A DNA stretch of 64,000 nt from Vallitalea guaymasensis (GCF_018141425.1 NZ_CP058561.1:2480001-2544000), one strand, 5' to 3'. Shown: positions 50,483-58,962, counted from the stretch's first letter. Notes: a model not told the origin generated them from the sequence alone. A program made the numbers and translations.

Positions 50483-51250
50483 ATGATATTTGAAAGTCAT
50501 GCACATTATGATGATGAGAAATTTGATATTGATAGAGATGATTTATTGGAGCGTCTGCCAGATGAAGGTGTAGAATATATAATCAATGTTGCAGCCAATA
50601 TTGATTCAGCTTACAAATGTGTTGAATTAGCAAAAAAATATGATTATATATATGCTGCTGTAGGTGTTCATCCAGATGATGTAGAAAATATGAAAAAAGA
50701 AGATCTGAAGACCATAAAAGAGTTATCAGATTATGATAAAGTTGTAGCTGTTGGAGAAATAGGGCTTGATTATTATTATGAAAATTCTTCAAAAGAGCTT
50801 CAGAAGTTGTGGTTCAGTGAGCAGATAGAAACAGCAAAAGAATTACAATTACCTATAATAGTACACAGCAGAGACGCGGCAAAAGATACAATGGATATAA
50901 TTAAATCAACTGATGCAAAACAAATTGGTGGAGTAATACATTGTTACTCAGGAAGTAGCGAATTAGCACGGGAATATGTTAAAATGGGATTTTATATTGG
51001 TGTTGGCGGTGTTGTTACTTTTAAGAACGCTAATAAGTTAAAAGAAGTAGTAAAAGAAATTTCTATTGATAACATTTTAATAGAAACCGATTCACCATAT
51101 CTAGCACCAGTACCTAATAGAGGTAAAAGAAATGATTCCAGCAATCTAAAATATGTTATCCAACAAATTGCAGAGTTAAAAAATATGTCTTACGAGGAAA
51201 TATTAAAAAGTACTTATGAAAATGCAAAAAAACTATTTAGAATAAAATAG
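50483..51250 (+). CDS. tatD: TatD family metal-dependent deoxyribonuclease
   Basis: 255 residues from the ATG at 50483, six bases after GAGGTGAG; a GTG at 50474 overlaps the ribosome site. TIM-barrel amidohydrolase-type metal ligands: FESHAHYDDEKFD, VGEIGLDYYY, IVHSRDAAKDT, HCYSGSSE, and ETDSPYLAP. These 3'-5' DNases act in DNA repair or turnover. The gene order metG-tatD-ksgA is conserved in Firmicutes; here rnmV, often between tatD and ksgA, is absent and a small minus-strand gene takes its place. Confidence 0.94.
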   Translation: MIFESHAHYDDEKFDIDRDDLLERLPDEGVEYIINVAANIDSAYKCVELAKKYDYIYAAVGVHPDDVENMKKEDLKTIKELSDYDKVVAVGEIGLDYYYENSSKELQKLWFSEQIETAKELQLPIIVHSRDAAKDTMDIIKSTDAKQIGGVIHCYSGSSELAREYVKMGFYIGVGGVVTFKNANKLKEVVKEISIDNILIETDSPYLAPVPNRGKRNDSSNLKYVIQQIAELKNMSYEEILKSTYENAKKLFRIK

Positions 51251-51259
51251 ATAGTTTTA

Positions 51260-51294
51260 GGGTTAAGCCATAATCAAGTATTATGACTTAACCT
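51260..51294. terminator. Bidirectional hairpin between tatD and the Spo0E-like gene
   Basis: GGTTAAG-c-CATAAT / ATTATG-a-CTTAACC with a CAAGT loop, 13 pairs with one mismatched bulge. It lies between the convergent stops at 51250 and 51300. Confidence 0.8.
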
Positions 51295-51299
51295 ATCTT

Positions 51300-51461
51300 C
51301 TAATTACTTTTTTCTATCTCTGACATTAATTCCTCTAATAGTAAATCAATTTGTTTAGACATTTCTATTATATCAGTATCAATAGTAAGATTGCTATTAA
51401 TTTGATTGATGATATTAGATAGATTTTCATTTACTTGATAAATTATTTCAGTACTTTGCAT
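51300..51461 (-). CDS. Small Spo0E-like aspartyl-phosphate phosphatase candidate
   Basis: 53 residues, ATG at 51461 behind AGTGAGGTG. The sequence is very hydrophilic and helical (MQSTEIIYQVNENLSNIINQ ...) and contains SKQIDLLLEEL, which fits the S-(Q/K)-(E/Q)-(L/I)-D core of Spo0E-type phosphatases that remove phosphate from Spo0A. Length and two-helix pattern also fit. Codon use is like the neighbours. The motif is short, so the family is probable, not certain. If right, it delays sporulation by lowering Spo0A-P. It is convergent with tatD. Confidence 0.6.
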   Translation of the reverse strand: MQSTEIIYQVNENLSNIINQINSNLTIDTDIIEMSKQIDLLLEELMSEIEKSN

Positions 51462-51959
51462 AGAAGGCACCTCACTTAACTTTTGATCTTATTAATAGGA
51501 ATTTGAATAATTTGATAATTGAATCTAGCCCGTTGATAATTAAGTAATAATAGGTAATAATATGTGCGAATAAGACTATGAAGTAGTACAGGAATAGTGG
51601 TTAATATTTAATTATGTAAAAATAAATTTGTTTATATATATATTCTATCATATAAATCGAATATATAAAGAAAAAAATGTAAATTTTTATAAAAACTCGA
51701 AAAATTAATTATTTTTATATGTTTTGTTTAGGATTTAAACTAAATGACATCATTATACAATATATAGTATAGAATACAAATAATTACCCGTATATATTGT
51801 TTATAAATGTAAAATATTGGAATTTAATATAATGTACAATTATCTATAAAATTAAATTCATAATTAGTAAAATATGACAAATATTTAATATATTAATAAT
51901 TTATTATCGGGTTATACTTAATTTATTACCATAATGATATAAATAAAATAATAAAAGAG
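51462..51959. other. Long AT-rich spacer before ksgA
   Basis: About 500 bases of very AT-rich sequence with no open frame, strong hairpin or repeat. It must contain the promoters of the minus-strand small gene and of ksgA, but no clear hexamer pair was found. Confidence 0.4.
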
Positions 51960-52841
51960 GTGATTTTTATTACAGAACCAATTGCTTCTCCTAAAAAAAC
52001 CATAGAAATAATAAAAAAATATGACTTTGCATTTCAGAAAAAATTTGGACAGAACTTTCTGATAGATTCTCATGTACTTAATAAAATTATTACATCTTCA
52101 AATATAACCAAAGAAGATGTAGTAATAGAAATTGGTCCAGGTATAGGAAGCCTTACTCAACAATTAGCTGAAAATGCAAAACAGGTAATAGCTGTAGAAA
52201 TTGATAAAAAACTTATACCTATACTAGAAGATACTTTAAGTGACTATAATAATATTACAATCATCAATGAAGATATCTTGAAAGTGGATATAGTAAAACT
52301 GGTAGAAGAAAAAAATGATAATAAACCAATAAAAGTCGTTGCCAATCTTCCATATTACATCACAACTCCTATAATAATGGGATTGTTTGAAAGTAATGTT
52401 CCAGTGGATAGTATTACAGTAATGGTACAAAAAGAAGTGGCAGACAGAATGAAAGCAAAACCTGGGACTAAAGATTATGGAGCACTATCTTTAGCTGTAG
52501 GGTATTATAGCGAACCTTATATTGTTGCCAATGTACCACCTAACTGTTTTATGCCAAGACCCAAAATTGGTTCTGCTGTAATCAAGCTAACAAAACATAA
52601 ACAACCTCCAGTAGATGTTGAGGATGCCAAATTGTTGTTCAAGATCATTAGAGCATCTTTTAATCAAAGAAGAAAAACTCTTATTAATGGACTATATAAT
52701 AACTTAGATGGTATGTTTGACAAAGATCAATTAAAACAGGCTATAGAAAATATCGGATTAAAACTTAATGTAAGAGGGGAAACTCTCAGCCTAGAGGAAT
52801 TTTCTAATTTAGCAAACGAATTATACAAGCTAATTAAATAA
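51960..52841 (+). CDS. rsmA: 16S rRNA (adenine1518-N6/adenine1519-N6)-dimethyltransferase
   Basis: 293 residues as drawn from a GTG at 51960. SAM-binding motifs: FGQNFLID, VIEIGPGIGSLTQQLA, AVEIDKKLIP, and the target-base motif NLPYYIT. A C-terminal helical region ends with FNQRRKTLINGL. It dimethylates two adenines in the 3' end of 16S rRNA (KsgA). The GTG itself overlaps the ribosome site AGAGGTGAT. An ATT at 51969, eight bases after GAGG and without other ATG/GTG/TTG nearby, would start the protein with TEPIASPKKT, close to the usual KsgA start. The true start may therefore be ATT. It completes the metG-tatD-ksgA block. Confidence 0.93.
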   Translation: MIFITEPIASPKKTIEIIKKYDFAFQKKFGQNFLIDSHVLNKIITSSNITKEDVVIEIGPGIGSLTQQLAENAKQVIAVEIDKKLIPILEDTLSDYNNITIINEDILKVDIVKLVEEKNDNKPIKVVANLPYYITTPIIMGLFESNVPVDSITVMVQKEVADRMKAKPGTKDYGALSLAVGYYSEPYIVANVPPNCFMPRPKIGSAVIKLTKHKQPPVDVEDAKLLFKIIRASFNQRRKTLINGLYNNLDGMFDKDQLKQAIENIGLKLNVRGETLSLEEFSNLANELYKLIK

Positions 52842-52861
52842 AATGAATTATTAATTATACT

Positions 52862-52904
52862 AAAACCTCCCTAACATAAATATAAATGTATAAAGGGGGG
52901 TTTT
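52862..52904 (+). promoter_or_regulatory. Hairpin covering the ribosome site of the next gene
   Basis: AAAACCTCCC (52862-52871) can pair with GGGGGGTTTT (52895-52904, one T-G pair), leaving about 23 bases of loop. The right arm is the G-rich ribosome site of the gene starting at 52908. It can act as ksgA terminator, as a translation switch, or as both. Confidence 0.6.
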
Positions 52905-52907
52905 AAT

Positions 52908-54056
52908 GTGCAATCAAATAAATATAATCGGCAAGTAACAATGTTTGAACAAGAAGATAAAGGATATGTTTCTGTAGGGAACAAATCTTATGGATATTGT
53001 AAGATAGAAACAAGAGGTAATAAGTGCAGAATAAAATTATCTGTAAATGGACTTATAAAATCAAATCAATACATTTATAAAGCGTGTCTTGTAAAAACTA
53101 CTGAAAACAGTAGCCATATGATACCTATAGGAGTTATAGAATTAGACAATAATAATTGTGCCAGCTTAAATATAAATACTGATACTGATAATATAATGAA
53201 AAAAGATATACCCATCAATGATATTTCGATTATAGCTATAACCTGTAAAGAAAATGACAACAAATTTAAATTTCCTTTAGTAGGATATATAAAAGAAATA
53301 GATTATCCTTGGAAAAAGAATATAAATATAGATAGAAAAATCAATAACCACTCAAGAATAGAAAAATCACAAATTAATAAAGAGATTCTGATTGAAGAAA
53401 ATAAAGTAATTGAAACAGAACCTAACCATATTAACAAAACAGATACTGATAAATCCAAAACGGAGAAAATTATAAAAACAAATATTATAGATGATTCTCA
53501 AACAAAAAAGCAAAGTAATGAGAATAACAATGGTCCTAAGATTGACGATACTAAATTAACCCAAGAAAATACTAACACCAACGTATATAATAAGGAATCA
53601 GAGAATGACAAATCTATAGAAATTGATGATATAGGAAACCAAACTTTTGATATTATAAAAGAGCATTTTGATAAAAATGAACTGACTAAAATATATGATA
53701 ATATATTTAAGGAATATCCAAAAATGAAACCATTTGAGGGGAAGTATTCTAATAAAGAGTGGATTCGTATTGAACCTGCAGACATTATCTATTTTCCTAT
53801 TGAATCCTGGCTGCTTACAAATAATACATTTTTGCTCAATGCATATAGAAAATATAAGCATCTAATACTTGGAAGAGATATGGATTGTGACAGAGGAAAA
53901 CCATACTTCATACTTGGAGTACCTGGCATATACTATCCAAAAGATAAAGTAGCCGCATATTTCTATGGATTCAAAGATTTTGTATGCTGTTCAGGAGCCA
54001 AAACCAAATCAGGAGAATACGGATATTGGGTCAAAGAAATAGATTGTCCAATGTAA
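52908..54056 (+). CDS. Two-domain protein of unknown function with low-complexity linker
   Basis: 382 residues, GTG start behind AAGGGGGG. N-terminal domain about 1-135: beta-rich, with GYGYCKIE-type strands, ending FPLVGYIKEIDYPW. Middle about 136-255: low complexity, rich in N, K, E, D, T, surely disordered. C-terminal domain about 256-382: rich in aromatics (FPIESWLLTNNTFLLNAYRKYKHLILG, then GVPGIYYPKDKVAAYFYGFKDFVCC). I do not recognise the family with certainty. Proteins of similar plan occur in spore-forming Clostridia next to ksgA. No signal peptide or membrane segment, so cytoplasmic; a role in sporulation is only a guess. Confidence 0.75.
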   Translation: MQSNKYNRQVTMFEQEDKGYVSVGNKSYGYCKIETRGNKCRIKLSVNGLIKSNQYIYKACLVKTTENSSHMIPIGVIELDNNNCASLNINTDTDNIMKKDIPINDISIIAITCKENDNKFKFPLVGYIKEIDYPWKKNINIDRKINNHSRIEKSQINKEILIEENKVIETEPNHINKTDTDKSKTEKIIKTNIIDDSQTKKQSNENNNGPKIDDTKLTQENTNTNVYNKESENDKSIEIDDIGNQTFDIIKEHFDKNELTKIYDNIFKEYPKMKPFEGKYSNKEWIRIEPADIIYFPIESWLLTNNTFLLNAYRKYKHLILGRDMDCDRGKPYFILGVPGIYYPKDKVAAYFYGFKDFVCCSGAKTKSGEYGYWVKEIDCPM

Positions 54057-54156
54057 TTAAATTGTAATGCTATTGACATCTAAAATACACATAAAAATGA
54101 TAATATAATTATGAAAACTATCCCCCCTTTTATTTATGATAAATTTACATATTTTT

Positions 54157-54184
54157 ATCCTACCGCCGTGGTAGGATTTTTTTT
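54157..54184 (+). terminator. Terminator
   Basis: ATCCTACC, five-base loop GCCGT, GGTAGGAT, then eight T. An ideal intrinsic terminator about 100 bases after the preceding stop. Confidence 0.9.
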
Positions 54185-54196
54185 ACAAACAAAAAA

Positions 54197-54270
54197 CTCA
54201 GCCCTTTAAACACGGACGTTTAACGGGCTGACGAAATATTCCCAGGTACTACCTATGCGACTGTGAGCTA
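54197..54270. repeat. Half copy of the structured repeat, copy H
   Basis: CAGCCC (54199-54204) / GGGCTG (54225-54230) enclose TTAAAC-acggac-GTTTAA. Then follow a GACGAAATATTC and GCGACTGTGAGC. These align with the right half of copy G (loop ACGGAC, GGCTGACGGAATATTC, GCGACCGTAGCC). The left outer arm is missing, so this looks like a truncated element. Confidence 0.7.
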
Positions 54271-54289
54271 TATTAAATAATTAAATTCC

Positions 54290-54832
54290 TTAATTAGTAG
54301 CAGTCTTAGCTCTAACATTCCTAAAATAATAACTAACATAGCTAGAAAGAGCAATCAACTCCAAAATTATTGCTATGAACATAACTGTAATACTTATAAA
54401 ATGATCCGGTAAAACAATTATTAAAAATATGGCAGCTGCAAATGTTACAGTTGCAAGTTTACCAAATTTGTTAGATGGTATAACGGTCTTTTCTTTTCTA
54501 AAATATAAGATAATACCTGATATAATTAAACAAGTCTCTTTAATTAAAATTATAAGCAATACCCAAATAGGTACATATTTTGAATAATATAAACAACCTA
54601 GTGTAGTTACCAGCATAAGTTTATCAGCTAAAGGGTCCAAGACTATTCCTACAACTGAAACCACATTGTATTTTCTTGCAATATATCCATCAAGAAAATC
54701 AGTAAGACTAGCAACCAAGAATATTATTAAAGCATAGATATGTGCATTCTCCACCGATGAAAAGAAAACTACAGGAAATAGTGGCACAAGGAACATTCTA
54801 ATTATGGTTAGGATATTTGGTACATACTTCAT
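54290..54832 (-). CDS. pgsA: CDP-diacylglycerol--glycerol-3-phosphate 3-phosphatidyltransferase
   Basis: 180 residues, about five membrane segments. The CDP-alcohol phosphotransferase motif D-x2-DG-x2-AR-x8-G-x3-D-x3-D is complete: DFLDGYIAR, then G in SVVGIVLDPLADK. The start MKYVPNILTIIRM is typical of PgsA. It makes phosphatidylglycerol phosphate, the precursor of anionic membrane lipids. Single gene on the minus strand, ATG behind AGGGGGAAT. It stands between an unknown gene and an envelope-stress operon. Confidence 0.93.
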   Translation of the reverse strand: MKYVPNILTIIRMFLVPLFPVVFFSSVENAHIYALIIFLVASLTDFLDGYIARKYNVVSVVGIVLDPLADKLMLVTTLGCLYYSKYVPIWVLLIILIKETCLIISGIILYFRKEKTVIPSNKFGKLATVTFAAAIFLIIVLPDHFISITVMFIAIILELIALSSYVSYYFRNVRAKTATN

Positions 54833-55013
54833 TGTTATTCCCCCTTGTTAATTGCATAATCCATAATTAATACGATATGATTATTATATATAAAAGATAA
54901 ATCCACGTCTATAGTTTTAACTATATTAATTAATTTTTTTGCAACTTAACATTAAAAAAGAATATTATTACTATACAATAAAGATTATTTATTAATATGT
55001 GCCACTTTTAAAT

Positions 55014-56150
55014 CTATTTTTTTCTAATAGTTATATCTCCCATATCACAGTCAACATTATAGTCTCCTTTTTTGGAAGAAGTAGGGAAATCAGATTTTAT
55101 TTTGCCCATAGATACATTTGTGGATATAATTGAATTATCATTATCATATAGATCTACCTTAATACTTCCCATATCAGACGAAATATTAAGAGAATCTAAC
55201 TTTTGTTTGAAAGATGCTGTTATAGCGCCCATATCTGATTCCAGATCACAATTATCTATTTTACCGTTTGAAACGATGTTGATACCGCCCATATCTGCAT
55301 TGACAGTACAATTCTTAATAGTGTTATTGGATTCCATATATATAACACCACTGCTAGAAGACATATTCAATTTATCGACCTTGGCATTATTATAATAATC
55401 TATTTTTCCCATTGAACTAGTAAGGATAACTGATTCTTTGTAATTAGCTAAAGTAATATCTATTTTCCCTAAACTGGAAATTATTTCAATGTTTTTGACA
55501 TCAGAGAAAAAATCGCTATTATTAATTTCTCCAAGATTATTATTGATATATAAGGTGTCTACTTCAAAATCATTAGGAACATAGACTGTAATATCGTTTG
55601 TATAATTACCCTTATTCATGCTCCCAAAGAAATTTTTGGTAACTATTCTTTGAGTGATATCCAAAGTATTATTCTTTACATCTGTATTATAGTTGATAGA
55701 ATAACTATTAGTTTTTGGTTTTGTGTAGATATACTCAACTTTTATATCTTTTCTATCTTCTTTCTTAAAAACAATTATTGCTACATCTGTGTTTATAGAT
55801 ATTTTATCAAGGTCTTCACAAGGGAAATTATCTACGATGGTATCCTCTGTCTTATTATAGATACTATGATCATAATCAGTAATCATAGAATCGTGTATAC
55901 TTTCGTCTATGGAGTCTTGAATTATATCTTTAACTTGGTTTGGTACAAAAGGCAAGTTTTGTAACCAGTCATAATCATTTTTATCACTATCAGTAGTATC
56001 GTCATGATTGTTGTTATTACTATAAAAGGGATTAAATCCAAAATACCCTATAGTATTAATGTTGTTAGTCGAAGCATATGCAATGATACCAAAAAAAGAT
56101 ACTACTAATGTTATTGATAATATTATAGCCATATTTTTAAGCTTTTTCAT
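55014..56150 (-). CDS. DUF4097 beta-solenoid protein (LiaG-like)
   Basis: 378 residues. An N-terminal signal-anchor (about 7-28) is followed by a Asp/Asn-rich segment and then a repetitive beta-helix (about 115-378). About eight imperfect repeats carry 'S.MG.I' or 'SDMG.I' turns (SSLGKIDIT, SSMGKIDYY, SSSGVIYME, ADMGGINIV, SDMGAITAS, SDMGSIKVD, VSMGKIKSD, CDMGDITIR). The fold is that of DUF4097/LiaG-like surface proteins linked with cell envelope stress systems. Last gene of the PadR-DUF1700-DUF4097 operon; its ATG overlaps the DUF1700 gene by 14 bases. Confidence 0.88.
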   Translation of the reverse strand: MKKLKNMAIILSITLVVSFFGIIAYASTNNINTIGYFGFNPFYSNNNNHDDTTDSDKNDYDWLQNLPFVPNQVKDIIQDSIDESIHDSMITDYDHSIYNKTEDTIVDNFPCEDLDKISINTDVAIIVFKKEDRKDIKVEYIYTKPKTNSYSINYNTDVKNNTLDITQRIVTKNFFGSMNKGNYTNDITVYVPNDFEVDTLYINNNLGEINNSDFFSDVKNIEIISSLGKIDITLANYKESVILTSSMGKIDYYNNAKVDKLNMSSSSGVIYMESNNTIKNCTVNADMGGINIVSNGKIDNCDLESDMGAITASFKQKLDSLNISSDMGSIKVDLYDNDNSIISTNVSMGKIKSDFPTSSKKGDYNVDCDMGDITIRKK

Positions 56151-56757
56151 AGCTATCCCTCCTTACAATTCGCTTGTTCCATTCAATATATTTTGTAGTA
56201 AAACTAGCATAGAGTTTCATTAACATGATGGTTCCTATTATGATAAGTCCTCCTGCACTTGCTATAAATATGAATAATAGAAATCCTAAAAATGGATGAG
56301 TTATTATATCATAAGGTATTGAAACATACATCATAGGTGAGTGGAAAACGCTAACAATCAATACAGCTACGCTAGATAGTACTAATGCTATTCCAACAAT
56401 GAAAAATGATGCTAGTACAGCCCAACAAGCTATATAGAGACCTATCATTATTAAGTTGAAAAAAATCATTCCAATCAGTATGCCTATGGAATACTGGCTT
56501 CCATTTCTTGTATTGTCAGTAGTTCTAGTAGTATTTGTAGAATAATTATTCTTTTCTCTTGTATGTAAATTAGGAATGTACCCTGCTGCGATTGTCTCTG
56601 GATTACCAAGTTCTTTAGATATCTCTTCTTCGGTTTTTCCATCAGATAATCCCGATTTGAAGTGTTCTTCATAGTCATACATAATGTCTCTACGTTCATC
56701 ATATGGAAGAGATTCAAGCAGGATATCCAATTTTTTTAAATACTCATTCTTATTCAC
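56137..56757 (-). CDS. DUF1700/HAAS-domain membrane protein
   Basis: 206 residues. An N-terminal HAAS signalling domain (about 1-70: [31 protein letters not shown] ... [18 protein letters not shown] in two parts) is followed by three or four membrane segments. GTG start at 56757 behind GAGGAGG, overlapping the PadR stop by eight bases. Such proteins are regularly encoded between PadR regulators and DUF4097 proteins and act in envelope stress sensing, but the mechanism is not established. Confidence 0.88.
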   Translation of the reverse strand: MNKNEYLKKLDILLESLPYDERRDIMYDYEEHFKSGLSDGKTEEEISKELGNPETIAAGYIPNLHTREKNNYSTNTTRTTDNTRNGSQYSIGILIGMIFFNLIMIGLYIACWAVLASFFIVGIALVLSSVAVLIVSVFHSPMMYVSIPYDIITHPFLGFLLFIFIASAGGLIIIGTIMLMKLYASFTTKYIEWNKRIVRRDSYEKA

Positions 56758-57073
56758 TTATATCTTCCTCCTCAATTAAAGAATTAACTCTTGAAACAAA
56801 ATCATACCACTCATTACTTAGTTCCTCTTTGGCTTCATGGCCTTTTTTGGTAAGTGTATAATATTTTCTGGGTGGTCCCTCTGTAGATTCTTTGAGGTAA
56901 GTTTCAAAATAATTCTCTTTTGTTAATCTTCTAAGTAAAGGATAAATGGTTCCTTCAGATATTCTTACATTATTGGATATCTTTTTGACTAACTCATAAC
57001 CATAATAATCGTCTCTTGAGAGTAGAGATAATACACATAACTCTAATACGCCTTTCTTAAACTGTATATTCAT
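56750..57073 (-). CDS. PadR family transcriptional regulator
   Basis: 107 residues, the short PadR-s2 type. Winged helix: [50 protein letters not shown], then [20 protein letters not shown]. It probably represses its own operon with the DUF1700 and DUF4097 genes, responding to an antimicrobial or phenolic compound. ATG behind GGGAGGTT. Confidence 0.93.
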   Translation of the reverse strand: MNIQFKKGVLELCVLSLLSRDDYYGYELVKKISNNVRISEGTIYPLLRRLTKENYFETYLKESTEGPPRKYYTLTKKGHEAKEELSNEWYDFVSRVNSLIEEEDISE

Positions 57074-57142
57074 ATATTAACCTCCCATGGCATTAACCTC
57101 TCAAAAAGTAATAACTTCGAGTTTGTATAATGCTGTGATTAT

Positions 57143-57171
57143 AGTATATCACACACTACCTAATAATGCAA
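57143..57171 (-). promoter_or_regulatory. padR operon promoter
   Basis: On the minus strand TTGCAT (57171-57166), 17 bases, TATACT (57148-57143). The start would be about 60 bases before the padR ATG. Typical PadR sites (ATGT-8-ACAT) are not evident. Confidence 0.65.
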
Positions 57172-57230
57172 GGTACTAAATAAAGCTTCCATGTGTGCTA
57201 TGTATTATAGGTGTTTATAGCTGGAAGGTC

Positions 57231-57468
57231 AGAAAAGTGTTTTGTTCTGACGTGGTTTCTGCAAAATAGTATATGTATATGTTTCGCCAGCTACTTGCTC
57301 GTCCTGAGCTCAATAAAATAATAATGCACATCGAGTCCATTATTATTTCTGACAGTCCAGTAGGGCTGTCAGATTAAAAGCTGGGTTCGGCGTCCTGCCT
57401 CACTACTTCACATATACTTATACTATTTTGCTCCTTATACCTTGGTTATTATCACAAAACACTTTTCT
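57231..57468. repeat. Large branched structured repeat, copy F (between padR and fabH)
   Basis: Outer perfect 15-pair stem AGAAAAGTGTTTTGT / ACAAAACACTTTTCT (57231-57245, 57454-57468). The second stem has 22 pairs with one mismatch (57261-57282, 57410-57431). Inside, GCCAGC / GCTGGG close three hairpins: one with loop GTCCT, AATAATAATG / CATTATTATT (57318-57347) and CTGACAG / CTGTCAG (57349-57372). Compared with copy E it has two more hairpins; compared with copy G the same hairpins with changed, still matching, stem bases. It is 170 bases upstream of the fab promoter. Confidence 0.87.
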
Positions 57469-57644
57469 TCTTAGAAGCGCGTTGGATAACTTTTTGTGTT
57501 GGTATATATTAGGAAATAAAAATTTCAGAGTCGGTATGAATGAGACTGTAATATCACAATATGTATAAATTCATAGAAATAAGTCTATCATTTATATGAT
57601 AGGTGTTAGGATAGGTTGGCTCAGTAAATATTTGAAATAAATTC

Positions 57645-57673
57645 TTGACAATTATAGTCAATTCAGATATACT
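57645..57673 (+). promoter_or_regulatory. fab operon promoter
   Basis: TTGACA (57645-57650), 17 bases, TATACT (57668-57673). Transcription would begin near 57680, inside the operator palindrome, about 40 bases before the fabH ATG. Confidence 0.88.
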
Positions 57674-57687
57674 TTGATTATCAAAGT
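57671..57687. promoter_or_regulatory. FabT operator of the fab operon
   Basis: ACTTTGATTATCAAAGT, a perfect palindrome (8+1+8) that begins three bases inside the -10 box and covers the start site. It agrees with the known FabT motif TTTGATTATCAAA of lactic acid bacteria. A FabT-like gene is at 8401-8883. A bound repressor would directly block RNA polymerase. Confidence 0.88.
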
Positions 57688-57720
57688 ATTTGCATCGCAA
57701 AATAAATAGGAGATAATGAT

Positions 57721-58686
57721 ATGAAAAATGTTAGAATCATTGGAACAGGTAGTTATTTACCCGATAATATAGTATCAAATGATGATCTATCCTCCTTTGT
57801 TGAAACAAGTGACGAATGGATTAGTAGCCGTACAGGTATTAAGAATAGAAGAATTACAACTGGAGAAGGAACAACGGATTTAGCTGTTAACGCTGCAAAA
57901 AAAGCCGTTGAATCTTCTAAGATAAACCCTAGTGAGATTGATTTAATATTAGTAGCTACTATTTCAGCCGATAATTTTACTCCATCCACTGCATGTGAAG
58001 TACAAAAAGAAATAGAAGCAGATAATGCAATGTGTTTTGATATTAACGCAGCATGCTCAGGTTTCATTTTTGCACTAAATACAGCTACAGCTTATATTAA
58101 AGCTGGTTTAGCCAAGAATGCTTTAGTAATTGGAGTGGAAGTACTTTCTAGATTGACAGATTGGGAAGATAGAAGAACCTGCGTATTATTCGGTGACGGA
58201 TCTGGAGCAGTTGTGATAAGTGAATCGGAAGAAGAAGGAATTATTGATTTTGAGTGTAAATCTCTAGGTAAATTAAGTGAATACTTAGTATGTGGTGGTA
58301 GTGATCTTAAGAATCCTTATGTCAACAAAGAGTCACATAAGTATATAAAGATGAATGGACAGGAAGTTTTCAAATTTGCATGTAGCTATGTACCTAAGGG
58401 TATAAAAAATGTAATTGAAGAGTCTCCATATAATATAGAGGACATTGACTATTTTGTATTACATCAGGCTAATGAGAGAATCATCAACTCTATAGCAAAA
58501 AGACTGAAAATAGACCAAGAAAAGATTTACAAGAATATTTCTTCATATGGTAACACATCATCCGCTAGTGTACCTATTGCTTTAGATGAAATGTTTAAAA
58601 AGAACATATTGAAAAAAGGCAATAGAATTATTATCGCTGGTTTTGGCGGAGGACTTACTTATGGAGTTGCTATGATAACAATCTAA
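57721..58686 (+). CDS. fabH: Beta-ketoacyl-ACP synthase III
   Basis: 321 residues, thiolase fold. Catalytic Cys112 in NAACSGFIFAL, His in VLHQANERI and Asn in SSYGNTSSASVP. GFGGGLTYG closes the protein. It condenses acetyl- or branched acyl-CoA with malonyl-ACP to begin a fatty acid. First gene of a nine-gene or longer fab operon, ATG behind AGGAGATAA. Transcription from the FabT-controlled promoter. Confidence 0.96.
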   Translation: MKNVRIIGTGSYLPDNIVSNDDLSSFVETSDEWISSRTGIKNRRITTGEGTTDLAVNAAKKAVESSKINPSEIDLILVATISADNFTPSTACEVQKEIEADNAMCFDINAACSGFIFALNTATAYIKAGLAKNALVIGVEVLSRLTDWEDRRTCVLFGDGSGAVVISESEEEGIIDFECKSLGKLSEYLVCGGSDLKNPYVNKESHKYIKMNGQEVFKFACSYVPKGIKNVIEESPYNIEDIDYFVLHQANERIINSIAKRLKIDQEKIYKNISSYGNTSSASVPIALDEMFKKNILKKGNRIIIAGFGGGLTYGVAMITI

Positions 58687-58718
58687 AATAATATAAAATT
58701 AATTAGGAGGAAATTATA

Positions 58719-58946
58719 ATGGATTTTGAAAAATTGAAAGAGGTAGTAATTGATCAACTTGACGTTGAAGAAAGCGAAGTAACATTACAAGCTAAATTCA
58801 TAGATGATCTTGGAGCAGATTCTTTAGACTTATTTGAATTAGTTATGGCTATAGAAGAAGAATCTGGAGTAGAGATTAAGAATGAGGACTTACCTTCAGT
58901 GATTACTGTACAAGATGCATTAGACTACGTAAAAAATAATCAGTAA
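58719..58946 (+). CDS. acpP: Acyl carrier protein
   Basis: 75 residues, acidic. Phosphopantetheine attachment Ser35 in [17 protein letters not shown]. It carries the growing acyl chain between Fab enzymes. ATG behind AGGAGG, 32 bases after fabH. A strong hairpin follows the stop. Confidence 0.95.
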   Translation: MDFEKLKEVVIDQLDVEESEVTLQAKFIDDLGADSLDLFELVMAIEEESGVEIKNEDLPSVITVQDALDYVKNNQ

Positions 58947-58962
58947 TGAATGATTAACTTAT

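Noticed and set aside
13295-57468. CRISPR array or integron attC sites as explanation for the repeats
   Set aside because: Copies are single, kilobases apart, on both strands, without spacers, cas genes or an integron integrase in the window.
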